Source of the DNA: Bettongia penicillata ogilbyi
Taxonomy: Eukaryota; Chordata; Mammalia; Diprotodontia; Potoroidae
Length of the DNA stretch: 64,000 nucleotides
Assembly: GCA_023548195.1 (NCBI GenBank)
Contig: JAJHZJ010000418.1
Span: forward strand, 930,001 to 994,000
Direction: 5' to 3'
Under the pieces are notes generated by a model. That model made no database searches and was not told the origin of the DNA. It worked only from the letters and a program-made list of their open reading frames with translations. Position numbers and translations under genes: made by a program. This document shows, piece after piece, positions 46,638 through 57,358 of this stretch (the first letter of the stretch is position 1; every line of letters begins with the position of its first letter).

Positions 46638-46950
46638 TCCTTTGTCAAGAGTAGGGTATACTCTGGGGACCTATAAGATCTCAGTTCCTCTAAGGTGGCA
46701 CAATCAAGGGAGAGGAGTTTACTCCTTGGCCTGGCTCATGGCTGAGATTCAGATCAGTTCCCCCAGGGGCTTTAAGCTGAGTGCCCCAATAATGGAGACT
46801 GGCTACTGCCTGCCTTGGCCACCTTGGCCATTGCAGCTGTCGCCTGCTGCTGCTGCTACTGTTGCTGCCTCTGCCTGGAGTTGTCAGAGAGCTTAGAGAA
46901 TAACTAGGATAGTGGAGATATTGAAACTAAGAGAGGGGAGAGCTTAAGAA
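46638..46950 (-). repeat. Right arm of inverted repeat (inverted 5' copy inserted in ORF1)
   Basis: It is the reverse complement of the left arm over about 313 nt at about 90% identity. It splits ORF1-related sequence: GACCTGGAAAATAC lies just before it and the ORF1 continuation GGGATTACCTAAAAGCCATG follows shortly after. The 95-codon open frame at 46609-46896 is an artefact of this insertion. Confidence 0.93.
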
Positions 46951-47607
46951 TTTAAGAGTTTAAGATTTACAATTTAAAAATTATGGGATTACCTAAAAGC
47001 CATGATCAAAAAAAGAGCCTAGATATCATTTTTCATGAAATTATCAAGGAAAACTGCCCTAATATTCTAGAACTGGAGGGCAAAATAAATATTGAAAGAA
47101 CCCACTGATCACCTCCTGAAAGAGATCTAAAAAGAGAAACTCCTAGGAACATTGTAGCCAAATCCCAGAATTCCCAGGTCAAGGAGAAAATATTGCAAGC
47201 AGCTAGAAAGAAACAATTTGAGTATTGTGGAAATACAATCAGGATAACAGAAGATCTATCAGCTTCTACATTAAGGAATCAAAGGGCTTAGAATATGATA
47301 TTCCAGAAGTCAAAGGAACTAGGATTAAAACCAAGAATCACCTACCCAGCAAAACTGAGTATAATACTTCAAGGAAAAAAAATGGTCTTTCAATGAAATA
47401 GAGAACTTTCAAGCATTCTTGATGAAAAGACCAGACCTGAAAAGAAAATTTGACTTTCAAACACAAGAATCAAGAGAAACATGAAAAGGTATACAGGAAA
47501 GAAAAATCACAAGGGACTTACTAAAGTTTACTTTTTACATTCCTACATGGAAAGATAATATTTGTAACTCTTGAAACTTTTCTCAATATCTGGGTAGTTG
47601 GAGGGAT

Positions 47608-47608
<1 letters not shown>

Positions 47609-47651
<43 letters not shown>

Positions 47652-47690
47652 GACAGAGAGAGACACAGAGAGAGAGACAGAGAGCACAGG
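47609..47690 (+). repeat. (AC)n then (AGAGAC)n
   Basis: AC repeats run 47609-47648, followed by GAGACAGAGAGAGACACAGA to about 47690, inside the HAL1-like 3' region. Confidence 0.93.
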
Positions 47691-48145
47691 GTGAGTTGAA
47701 TAGGAAGGGATTACATCTAAAAAAATAAAATTAAGAGGTAAGAGAAGAATATATTTAGAAGAAAAAGGGATAAATAGGATGGGGCAAATTATCTCTCATA
47801 GAAGAAAGATAATTTCCCCTTCCAATGGAAGAGAAAGGGGCAGGGGATGAGAGGGAAAAAGTGAAGCTTACTCTCATCACATTTGACTCAAGGAAGAAAT
47901 AACATGCACACTCAGTTTGGTAGGAAAATCTTTCTTACACTAGAGGAAAGTAGGGGAGAAGGGGATAAGTAGGGTGGGGGGTATGATGGAAGGGATGGCA
48001 AATGGGTGGAGGGAGCAAATAGAAGTAAACACACTTGGGGAGGGACAAGGTCAAAAGAGAGAATAGAAGAATTGGGGGGCAGGATAGGATGGAGGGAAAT
48101 ATAGTTAGTCTTACACAACATAACTTATGAAAGTCATTTGCAAAA

Positions 48146-48149
48146 ATAC

Positions 48150-48228
<79 letters not shown>
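48146..48228. repeat. (CATA)n/(TA)n microsatellite
   Basis: Four CATA units are followed by about 33 TA units. It generates the false Tyr-Ile ORFs on both strands. Confidence 0.96.
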
Positions 48229-48229
<1 letters not shown>

Positions 48230-48819
48230 CCTATATTGAATTGCTTGCCTTCTCAGTGGAGATAGGTGGGGAGGGAGGAAGGAAGAGAAGTTGGAACTCA
48301 AAGTTTTAGGAACAAATATTGAGAATTGTTTTCGCATACAACTGGGAATTAAGAAATACAGGTGATGGGGTATGGAAATTTATCTTGCCCCACAGGACAA
48401 GAGAGAAGATGGGGATAAGGGAAGGGAGGGGTGTCAGAAGGGAGGGCACATTGGTGGAAGGAGCAATCAGAATGCAACGCATTTTGGGGGAGGGGAGATA
48501 TGGGGAGAAAATTTGGAACTCAAAATTTTGTGGAAATGAATGTTAAAAACTTAAAATAAATAAATTTTTTAAAAAACTGTCATCTACTACCCTAGTTTTA
48601 GTTATTACCTCTGCCTACTACATCATAGCAAAACAAATTAAATTCATTTAATGAAAAGAATAATGCTTAGTTAACAGAACAAAAGCTTGATGAAAATGAG
48701 TTTCTGCTTCTGCTCATGTCTCCAAAAGAGAGTTCTAATTTTGGACCTTGACTAACCACTCTGGGATTAATCTTCCCCTTCAAAACAAACAGGAGCAGCA
48801 TTAATGTGGTCACTTGGCA

Positions 48820-49165
48820 GAGTACTGGGCGAGCAACAATATCAGATGCTCCAAGTTCTTGAGTTTCCTCATCTTTAAAATGAAAAGTTGTATTAGATTA
48901 CCTCTAAAGTCCTTTCTAGCTTTAAATCTATGATCCTATGATCCAATGGCAGAATCATTTTAAAAACTTAAGTGGAGGATTTTACATTCATCTTGATTAA
49001 GTTTCATCAGTTCAACAATATTTTGTGATTTGGCTCATACATCTGCTTCTTACCTCTTTGACTCTGGGAAAATCTGTTAATGTCTCTGTACCTCACTTCT
49101 TCACCTGTTCAATTAGAAGGTTGAACTCGATAGCCTCTAAGGTCCCTTCTAGTTTTAAAGCTATG
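48820..49165 (+). repeat. SINE tail fragments
   Basis: 48870-48945 (AGTTTCCTCATCTTTAAAAT, TTTCTAGCTTTAAATCTATG) and 49025-49160 (TTTGACTCTGGGAAAATCTG, CTAAGGTCCCTTCTAGTTTT) are two 3' SINE pieces. Confidence 0.6.
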
Positions 49166-49199
49166 ATTTTATTTTCTGATGATCTGTTAGGCACTTTCC

Positions 49200-49565
49200 A
49201 CATCCACACAGATCTAACAATACAGGCCTCTTTGCTGTTCCTTCCTCAGGACACCCCATCTGCTCACTCTGCACTTTTTCACTGAATATCCCCCATATCT
49301 GGGATGTCCTTGCCTATTATCTCTGCCTCCTGGCTTCCTTTATGATTCAGTACAAGTCCCATTTTTTTTTTCCGTAGGCCTTTCCTATCTATGTCCCTTG
49401 AGGCTACCATTGCCAATGCCTTCCTTCTGAGATTCCCCCACCTCTGCCATTTAATTTTATATAATTTGTCCATAGTTCTTTGCAAATTGTTTACTAAATT
49501 AGACTGAGACTGTTATTTACTTACTTTTTGTCTCCAGTACTTAGCATTGTACCTTACACAGACAC
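49200..49565 (+). repeat. L2 LINE 3' region
   Basis: CTGCTCACTCTGCACTTTTT, TATCTGGGATGTCCTTGCCT, CTGGCTTCCTTTATGATTCA and AGTACTTAGCATTGTACCTT are in the L2 order. Confidence 0.75.
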
Positions 49566-49584
49566 GACGGTTTTCTAAAGATCC

Positions 49585-49810
49585 AGCTGGGTCATCTAGT
49601 AGGTAAACCACTGGATTCAGAGGCAGGAATACCTACATTCAAATCCTGACTCAAATCAGTTACTTCCTGCCTTCTCTTAGTCACTGTTTCCTCATCTGTC
49701 AAATAGCTGTGGTATTTACCTCACAGGTTTGCTAGAAGGTGCCAATTACATAAAGCATGTGAAGTGCTTTGCCAACCTTGAGGTATAATATACCTATAAG
49801 CAGCTAACAT
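49585..49810 (+). repeat. tRNA-derived SINE
   Basis: AGCTGGGTCATCTAGTAGGT, TGGATTCAGAGGCAGGAATA, TTCAAATCCTGACTCAAATC and GAAGTGCTTTGCCAACCTTG. Confidence 0.8.
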
Positions 49811-49994
49811 TAAAAAAAGATATTCCAAATATGATATGAAGGAGATAGACTTCCAAGTTAATTTTTATAATGCATAGTGGAAATATATATATTTCCAGAC
49901 AGCATTTCAGCAAATGCAGGTGATGGTGTCATGGTTGGGTATTTTGCATTAGCACTGCCATCTATCTCCTGATAATAAGGGGGGGAATAAACAT

Positions 49995-50522
49995 TTATTA
50001 AGAGCCTGTACTCTGCACCAGGGGTGTATAGGGTGTCAAGGAGGACTAGCACCTCTGATTTGAGGGCTTGCCAAATATTTACCAGAGCTGCTCATTCACA
50101 TTTGGTATCTACCTGGCACTCAACTCTCACCTGTGGTTCCAAGAAGCTGTGGCATGCACAGCAACTATATCCCAGTAAACTATCTTGGCAACTGACAGGC
50201 CTCATCAGTTGGTAAGTTAGAGGGCTACCTACCCCAAGCATGTGAAGACTTTTTTCAGTGGATTGGGTGGATGAGAACAATTTGTTCCAATGGCCATGAA
50301 AGTGGTTGATGTCAGCACTGTGATGACTTAAGAGTTTGGTTGGACATAACAAATGCCAAGGTCATCCACCGGTCATCCTCTCACTGAACTTAGATGATTC
50401 TGGAAGAGAGAGTGAGGCTGTTGAGATGTGTAACTCTGCCTCACTTAAATCCAATCCGTTCCCAAGTCATGACATCATCCCATGATGTCACTGGTCTTTG
50501 AAAGTGAAGGAGAAACAATAAG
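49995..50522 (+). repeat. Long marsupial-type SINE, about 520 nt
   Basis: AGAGCTGCTCATTCACATTT, GGCACTCAACTCTCACCTGT, GTTCCAATGGCCATGAAAGT, CTCTCACTGAACTTAGATGA, CATGATGTCACTGGTCTTTG and a terminal GAAACAATAAGCAAAC. I recognise it from memory as an abundant marsupial element; no copy-to-copy check was possible beyond the tail. Confidence 0.6.
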
Positions 50523-51060
50523 CAAACACGTGCTAGGCACTCTGCTAAGAACTTTACCAATACGTTGACTTGATTAAACCAGAGGAAGTCATGAGGAAAA
50601 GGGAGTTGGGTGTGAGAGGGACCCTGGCTTTCTTACTTCTTAACTTTGATCTAATGGATAATGGGAATGCACAGTAGCTCCTTTGTATCAGACCTCCAAT
50701 TTTTTCTGTGTATGTGAAGGTGGGAGAAATAGCTTGGGACAGGGCTTATACTAACATATGCAGCCTATATTTTGAAATAATTAACAAAAATAATACATAA
50801 TGTATCTGTTACTTTACCACCCATAAAATTTCACTTATTCATTTCATCCTTATAATAAGAATGTGAGACAGGCAAGGTAGCATTATTATCCCCATCTCAA
50901 GGATGAAAAACTGGAGCTTGGAGAGATTAAAGGGCTTATTCAAGGGTAGAACAGACAGTCCTGAGATTCAAGTCCAGGACATCCGACTGAGTTGTTTCCA
51001 TTGTATTCTAAAGTTTGTTTTGAAGAAGAGTTCTGGTTTTCATTGCCATTAAATTAATTT
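50523..51060. other. Intergenic sequence with MIR-like fragment
   Basis: 50525-50570 (GTGCTAGGCACTCTGCTAAG) and 50860-51000 (ATCTCAAGGATGAAAAACTG, AGTCCTGAGATTCAAGTCCA) look MIR-like. The rest is unassigned. Confidence 0.4.
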
Positions 51061-51350
51061 AATTACAAGATGAAAGGCCTGGAGATCATGCCACATGAGG
51101 ACTATTTGAAATAGCCAGGGATATTTTTTAATTTAGGGGAGGTCATGATAGCTGCCGGAAGAACGGTTTTATAGGTTCTGCCTGATGCTAGAAAGGAGCA
51201 CCAGGAACAATGGGTAGAAGTTGTAAGGAAACAGATTTCAGCGTGATGTTAGAAAAACTTCCTCACCATCAGATCTATTTAAAAGGGCAATAAGATGCCT
51301 GAGAAGGTAGTGAGCTTCCTGTTACTGAATGTATTCAATTAAAAGTTGTA
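51060..51350 (+). repeat. CR1/L3-type LINE remnant
   Basis: GGAGATCATGCCACATGAGG, TAGAAAGGAGCACCAGGAAC, AATGGGTAGAAGTTGTAAGG and GTGATGTTAGAAAAACTTCC follow the CR1 3' region in sense, as at 17575. Confidence 0.75.
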
Positions 51351-51624
51351 TTTAATTCAATTCAATAAGCATTTAGAAAGCAAAGACCAAAATGAAATAA
51401 TCCCCGCTCCCAAGAAGCTTGGTTCCAACATGTACACATATAAGGTTAATACCAAATTAGTATTTTAGTAACTTCATGAATAACTACTTGACAAGGTTGA
51501 TTTTGGTTGAACTGCACTTAGATGATAATCTTTCCATTTCCAAGGTTCTGTGATTTTTCTACTTCAGAGAACATGAATATTCTTCCCTCAGGTCTCCATA
51601 CCTTCTACTTTCCCCTGTCCTAAA

Positions 51625-51890
51625 GCTCAGAAGTGAGAGTTAGCATTGTATAGTGAATAGAGAACCTGACTGTGCCTGGAGTCAGGGAGACCTGAGTTCA
51701 AATATGATCTTGGATATTTATTAACTGTATGACCCTAAGCACTTAACCTCTATCTACCTCAGTTTCCTCATCTGTAAAGTGGGAATCATAATAGCACCTG
51801 CCTCCTAGGCTTGTGGTGAGAACAAAATGAGATATTTGTAAAGCACTTTGCAAGCCTTAAAAGGCTGTCTAATTGCTATATATCATTATC
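51625..51890 (+). repeat. tRNA-derived SINE, near full length
   Basis: AGCATTGTATAGTGAATAGA, GAGACCTGAGTTCAAATATG, CCTAAGCACTTAACCTCTAT, AGTTTCCTCATCTGTAAAGT and AAAGCACTTTGCAAGCC. Confidence 0.88.
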
Positions 51891-53384
51891 CAGAAGCTTT
51901 GGGTTCAAGACCTCCCTCAAATGCAGAGTAGCTGTGTGACTCAGAGAAAACCACTAGATCCCGTGCCGCAGTCAATTCTTTCATGACTGTAAATTGCAAA
52001 GCAGGTGCTGATCTGAACTCGTAGAGAGAATCCCTTTTTTGAAATTTCCCTGTAACAATGATCTGGACAAAAAAAAACAAAAACAAGTCAGGAAAAGGAT
52101 GGTGGGGGTTGGCACTGTGCACTGGGAGTGGTATTGAGGACACAAGGGGAATTGTTTGAGGATGATGTGGAGAAGGAAAGAAACAAATGCCTTCCAATTT
52201 GTGGAAGCTTTCTTTAACATAGTTTATTACCAGAACATTACAGCAATGAGGGGGTAGATCAAAAGGGATTAGATAATTCCTGAAAGCAATGCTTCATGGA
52301 GATGGGCAGCTTCAGATTTTGGCGAGCAAGCCAGATCCTCCTGGCTATGTTTAGCCAGGCTGGCTCCCATGTGCGACACATACTGCTGTGTGTCCTGTAT
52401 CAGAAAGAACGCTACAGCTTTGTATCTGGTAAATGTTAATGACAGCTCAAGAAGAAAAAGAGACATGCCCAAGGAACTGTTTTGGAGGACTTATTAGTTT
52501 GCTCTGTATTTACTTAAGCCTTAAACATCACTTGGAAAACAACTTGAGCAACGCTGTCAGAGTAAGACAGGAATTAATTGAGGTCTCCAGGGAACCACCC
52601 TCAAAATAGAAACTGAAATAGTGAAACAAACTTTCTCTTACAGGAGGAGGATGCCCTCTGCTGACACATTTTGGGATAGCTCAGGCACAGGGGAAAAAAG
52701 AAACCCGGAGAAACATTCTGAATGAGACTTTCTTAGGAGAGGCATGTCTTTCCTAAATAAAGATAAACAAGAACGATGATAACAGTAGCAATGATGATGA
52801 CAATAAAATTCTATGCACAGAACACTTCGAAGTTTAACCTACATTATTAACATTTCATCTATCACTTTCTTAAGTCTGGACAATCCACGAAATAATAAAT
52901 CAAACCTTTGCTAATCAGAGAACAATTGGGGAGTAATCGAATATTCTAATGTTTAATTGAGAATTCCCACAGTAGGCACATGAGGATTCTTGATTGTTTT
53001 TAAATAATAATATTAACAAAATAAAATGAAATATGCTTAACACTGAAATCATAAAGCACATGGTTTAAGCTTTATTTGGTAATGCAAAAGGTACCTTATG
53101 CTATGGGGCCTCAGGCTGCCTATTCTAAATTCAGTGATGACAGCAGTTCCTCAGATGTTCAGCAGAGGGCATGGGAGATGTGGCACAATCTGCTTGCCCT
53201 ATGATTAGTCAGTCATACCAGTTTCTTTTCCAAATAAAACTCTTGTTTATTTGAGCTTTCTGGTTGTTTTCCAGATAAATAAGAATATCTCATTGAAATA
53301 CTTTAACTAGTCCATGTACATCAGCTGTGATAGTCTTGTTTCCATTTACCTCTTCAAAGAGAATTTTGTGTACTAACCTTTTAT
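51891..53384. other. Intergenic sequence without recognised element
   Basis: About 1.5 kb with no recognised repeat, exon or RNA. It includes the least repeat-like stretch downstream of ENPP1. Short ORFs on the minus strand (51886-52472) show no family resemblance. Confidence 0.35.
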
Positions 53385-53625
53385 TTATTTTTTAGAAAAA
53401 AACAAAGTTTTTATTCATATCTTCTATATCTTACATCAACCTAGTTATCCCAACTCTTCTTCCCCCTCCTCCCTCAGAGAGCCATTCCATATGATAAATA
53501 GTATTTTTTTTGAAAGAAAAAAATCATAGCACCTGTTCAATACATAGAAAAAGTCCCAACACATGTGCAGTGAGTAACAACTGAGGGCCTCCCACCTCCA
53601 TGACGAGGTGAGTTGGAGGTTCAGT
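53385..53625 (-). repeat. LINE fragment
   Basis: ATCTTACATCAACCTAGTTA, CTCAGAGAGCCATTCCATAT and ACACATGTGCAGTGAGTAAC. Weakly L1-lineage-like, minus strand. Confidence 0.4.
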
Positions 53626-53634
53626 CTAATCTAA

Positions 53635-54290
53635 TAAATATTTATTTATGTTTATATCCGTTATGTGTCAGGCACTATGCTAAGCATTGGAGATACAAAT
53701 AATAAAAGGACAGTCCATACTTCAAAGAGCTTACCATCTAAAAAGGGGATGACATACAAAAAAGAGGCAGAAAAAAAGAGGTAGAGTAGAGGGATTACCA
53801 GGGACATCTTCCTCTGTGGAGCTGAAACTGGGCAGAGGAGCAAGCAGAGTGGAAGGAACAAAAAGCCCAATTTCTGCCTTCTATAGAGAAAGGCATAGGA
53901 AGGATTTTTGCTTCTCTGCCCTTCAGTCCTCCAAACCAGGTGAGCTGATGAGGGTCTAGACTAAAATGGTGGTAGTGTGTTGGAGAAGAAGAAGCGCATG
54001 TGAAAAATACTATGGAAATAAAATGATGGAACTTAGTAATGAATTGAATTTTGGGGATTAGAGAGAGAGGAAAGTCAAAGATACCAACATGTTGAACCTG
54101 AATGATTCAGAGGATGGGGGGTGCCAGCAAGAAAAATAAGGAAATTGAGAGAAGAGTCAAGTGTGAGGGAGAGGGTGATAATTCTAGCTTGGGATATGTT
54201 GAGAGTTTATCCAAACAGAGAAGTCTGGCAAGAAGGCAGATAAATGCGACTAGGGTTGAAGAGAAAAGCAAGACTGCATTGATTGATCTA
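53635..54290 (-). repeat. L2 LINE 3' region
   Basis: TATGTGTCAGGCACTATGCT, AAGCATTGGAGATACAAATA and AAAGAGCTTACCATCTAAAA start the reversed L2 3' end, followed by degraded sequence. Confidence 0.65.
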
Positions 54291-54309
54291 TTCATTTATT
54301 TATCTACCT

Positions 54310-54645
54310 ATCCATTTGGGGCATTTAGGTGGTACAGTGAATAAAGCACCAGTGCAGGAGTCAAGAGGACCTGAGTTCAAATCTCACCTCAGACACTTGA
54401 CACTTACTAGATTTGTGACCTTGGCCAAGTCACTTAACCCCAAATGCCTCATCCTGGGTCATCTCCAGTCATCCTGATGACTGTCTGGTCACTGGATTCA
54501 GATGACTCTGGAGGAGAAGTGAGGCTGGTGACCAGCACAACCCTCCCTCGCTTAAAACAAAGTCAAGTGCAAGCCATGTCATCATTTCTCTGATGGCATG
54601 GACTTCTTTGGCAATGAAGGACCTACCCATTTATTTATTATTAAC
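54310..54645 (+). repeat. Full-length tRNA-derived SINE of about 330 nt
   Basis: The head is GGTGGTACAGTGAATAAAGC, the B-box area GACCTGAGTTCAAATCTCAC, then CCAAGTCACTTAACCCCAAA, GCCTCATCCTGGGTCATCTC, GACTCTGGAGGAGAAGTGAG and CATGTCATCATTTCTCTGAT, ending GGCAATGAAGGAC. It shares its 3' half with 6490-6672. The element type seems restricted to marsupials (from memory). Confidence 0.88.
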
Positions 54646-55490
54646 AATGACAACAACATTAATAGTAACTAGCATTTATATAGTGCATTAAAGTTTGCAA
54701 AATGCCATTTCAATTTATTTGGGAGTCTTCTGAGTAGATATGATAATTAAAGCCACAGGAGTAGATGAGGTCACCATGGGAGAGAGTAGAAGAGAAGCAT
54801 GTCTGAGACAGACTCTCTCTCCACTAGAGGCTCTATAGCTAATAGCATAGTTCATTAAAATTCTGTGAACATTTTTTTTACACAATCTATTGTCTAACAT
54901 AGTACTTTATATTTACTTCTATTAAATGCCATTTATTAGATTTAGCTCACAGATGGTCAGTATCTTTTTGGATCCTAACACCATAATTCAATGTCTTCAC
55001 TATCACTCCCAATTTTTACTGTCTAAGCCTTCATTAGGTCATTGATAAAAATATTGAAGAACTGATGTTTGGGGTACTCTTCTAGAGACTTATCTCTGAA
55101 AATAAGGAAAGGAGATTTATTTGTTTTCTTAAATCTCTTCTCTGGAGCTAAACTTGCTTATTATAATTACATAATTTTCAATTTCCTTTTTTTTTTTTGC
55201 TGTTATTTCCATTTCCATTATTGTGTACATTGCCTGAGTTTGCTTACTTCACTCTCCATCAAATTTTACAAGTCCTGTCGTGCCACATTGATTCAGTGAA
55301 GTCTTCTGATTAGGTGAAAAGCCAGTTGGGATCCTCCCCTTCAGTGTGCTAGAATGTGTATGCCATGCTGTCTCCTATTCTTAAAGTCTGATGACCCTTA
55401 GTGATCATTACCTCCCTTTGTGGATGCTCTGAAACTATCCCTTTAAGACATTCAAGTACTGCTCACTGGTCTACAGTTTGTAAACCATTC
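54646..55490. other. Mixed repeat fragments
   Basis: 54660-54710 is MIR-like (TAGCATTTATATAGTGCATT). 54735-54800 is L2-like, minus strand (TGATAATTAAAGCCACAGGA). The rest to 55490 is unassigned. Confidence 0.4.
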
Positions 55491-55491
55491 T

Positions 55492-55712
55492 CTTTGTCTT
55501 TTCCTTTTCCTCCTTCTAATTCTTCTTCTTCCTCTTACTTTTCCTCCTTCCTCTTCTTCCTCTTCCCCTTCCTCCTCCTCCTTCCCCATCCTCCTTTCTT
55601 CTTCTCCTCTTCCTCCTTTTCCTTCTTCTTTTTCTTCTTCTCCTTCTTTTCCTTCTTCTCCTCTGCTTTCTTCTTCCTCTCCTTCTTTCCTTCTTCTTCT
55701 TGGTCTTTTTAG
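55492..55712 (+). repeat. Long polypyrimidine (CTT/CCT) tract
   Basis: About 210 bases almost free of purines (a few A and one G), such as CTTCTTCTTCCTCTTAC and CCTCCTCCTCCTTCCCC. Mirror symmetry over parts could allow triplex DNA. It directly abuts repeat copy B. Confidence 0.93.
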
Positions 55713-55714
55713 GC

Positions 55715-56826
55715 TGGACTTTTCAGGTTCTCACTTAGAAGCAGGTAATGTGCATTGAGTGAATAGGCCCCTTTAAGAAGTAGTCAGGGGATGGCCCCTT
55801 TAATGAGGCAAAGGAAAATAACTACATCAGACTGGCAGGGAAACAGCAACAGTTACTATTGATAATCACCCTTAAGCCAGGAGGCTCCAGAAAACAGCCC
55901 TTAAGTGGACCTTGGGCAGGGGCCTGGTGTTGTCCAATCTATGGGCTTCAAAGGGCAGTAGGTTTAAGGTTTTGGGATGGGAAAGGGAAAAAAAAGGAAG
56001 AAATCTCTAGCCAGTAAACCCCAAATTAACTGGGCATCCTCTGGGCATCAAATTTACCTTCCTTTGGAGAGGAGAAGGAAAGGGAGGGGGAGGCAGACAG
56101 GAGAGGAGGAGTAACTTACCAGTTACTCTCTAAAGGACAAGTGGTTAAAGAATTTCAAACAAGTAGTTCTTAAATAAGAATTGTAAATTATTAATAACTT
56201 ATGAAAGACTGCCCCAAATCACTGAAAAGTCTTTTGTATATACTGAAATATTGATAGTTGTGCATTTGACAATAATAAAAAAATTACAAAAATAAAAAAA
56301 ATTAGAGAAACATGATAAACTGATGCAGAAATGAAATAGGCAAGACTAAAAAATGATACAACAATGGAAATGGACAGAACAGTAAAAGGAAATTGAATGC
56401 TATGTGATCGTAATTACTAGTCTCAGACCAAAGGAAAAGTTTAAAAAATGTACCTACCTCTATTTGGAGAGGTGGGGGATTTCTGACTGTGGAATGTAGC
56501 ACATACTACTAGAAACAGTTGATATGTTAGTTCATTTGAGATGTTCCCCCCCCCCAACCATTTCTCTTTTGTTTATTTCTCAAAAGTACACAAGCAATTA
56601 ACTGTTCTCTCTCAAGAGCTGCAAGGGCAGAGAGGAAGAAAGAATGATAGTGGGGGGAAAGGGGAATTAGAGAAAGGGGGATGCAAAAGAAAATGATTTG
56701 ACAACCAAAATAATATTTTGAAATAAATTTTCTGACACTCTTGGCTTGGAATAATGTAGTATATTTAAGACAATGTGTAATTTAATTTTTCCTTTGGAAT
56801 TTTTAAAAATAAATTTTAATATCCTG
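55715..56826 (-). repeat. Unassigned 1.1-kb interspersed repeat, copy B
   Basis: The reverse complement follows copy A (5326-6485) nearly throughout: CTTTGGTCTGAGACTAGTAA, GTAGTATGTGCTACATTCCA and AAGAACTACTTGTTTGAAAT blocks. Copy A ends flush with a SINE, whereas copy B ends flush with the polypyrimidine tract. Confidence 0.75.
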
Positions 56827-57186
56827 ATCTCTTTAGAAAGGTACTTAAAACTCTTGCTGTAGCAAAAGCACCACCCTCCAGCCCTGATCTCTTTCCCTCT
56901 TTTCACAAGTTGGGGTGAAATCAACTCGCAGTATCTTTAACATCTTAGACCCTCTCACAAACTTAAAACTTTGCCAGAAGGAAAATTATAGTATAAATTA
57001 ATAAAATCAAGTGTGTCAATGCGCCTGATGTGACCAACTTCTCCCAGTCCACATTACCTTATGCCAATTTATGCCCCATACCCACCCTGTGGAAACAAAC
57101 CCAAATACACAGGACCTTGCTCTGTCTTTGCACAGCAAAACCTTCCCTAATGTTCAACCAGGGAAGGTTACTCAGGAACTCAAGGT
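56827..57186. other. Intergenic sequence without recognised element
   Basis: About 360 nt, nothing recognised. Confidence 0.35.
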
Positions 57187-57299
57187 TTCTCTCTCTCTCT
57201 TTTTCTCTGTCTCTCTGTCTCTGTCTCTCTCTGTCTCTCTGTCTCTGTGTCTCTGTCTCTGTCTCTGTCTCTCTGTCTCTCTCTCTGTCTCTCTCTCTG

Positions 57300-57346
<47 letters not shown>

Positions 57347-57358
57347 GTCTCTCTCTCT
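57187..57358 (+). repeat. (TCTCTG)n / (CT)n low-complexity tract
   Basis: About 170 nt of CTCTGT and CTCTCT units. The apparent 113-140 aa Ser/Leu and Arg/Glu ORFs across it on both strands are artefacts. Confidence 0.96.

Larger units (their letters stand above)
45706..48580 (+). mobile_element. HAL1-like (L1-lineage half-LINE) retrotransposon, about 2.9 kb
   Basis: A nearly complete non-autonomous element. The 5' region is GC-richer with CAG repeats (45783-45815). A broken ORF1 starts at ATG 46054 (MPKKGKKNKT), includes a Lys/Glu-rich coiled-coil stretch (46376-46579, heptad-like LTEEN and MEKEV units) and runs as nucleotide homology to about 47490. A long 3' region with AC and TA microsatellites follows, ending AAAATAAATAAATTTTTTAA. 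There is no reverse-transcriptase ORF2, the definition of half-LINEs. ORF1 is interrupted by stops and by an inverted copy of the 5' region at 46638-46950. The name is from memory. Confidence 0.75.

Noticed and set aside
46609..46896. 95-codon ORF with Trp and Ala-rich sequence
   Set aside because: It spans the inverted copy of the retrotransposon 5' region; no host gene.
48127..48337. Tyr-Ile ORFs on both strands
   Set aside because: Translations of the (TA)n run in the HAL1-like element.
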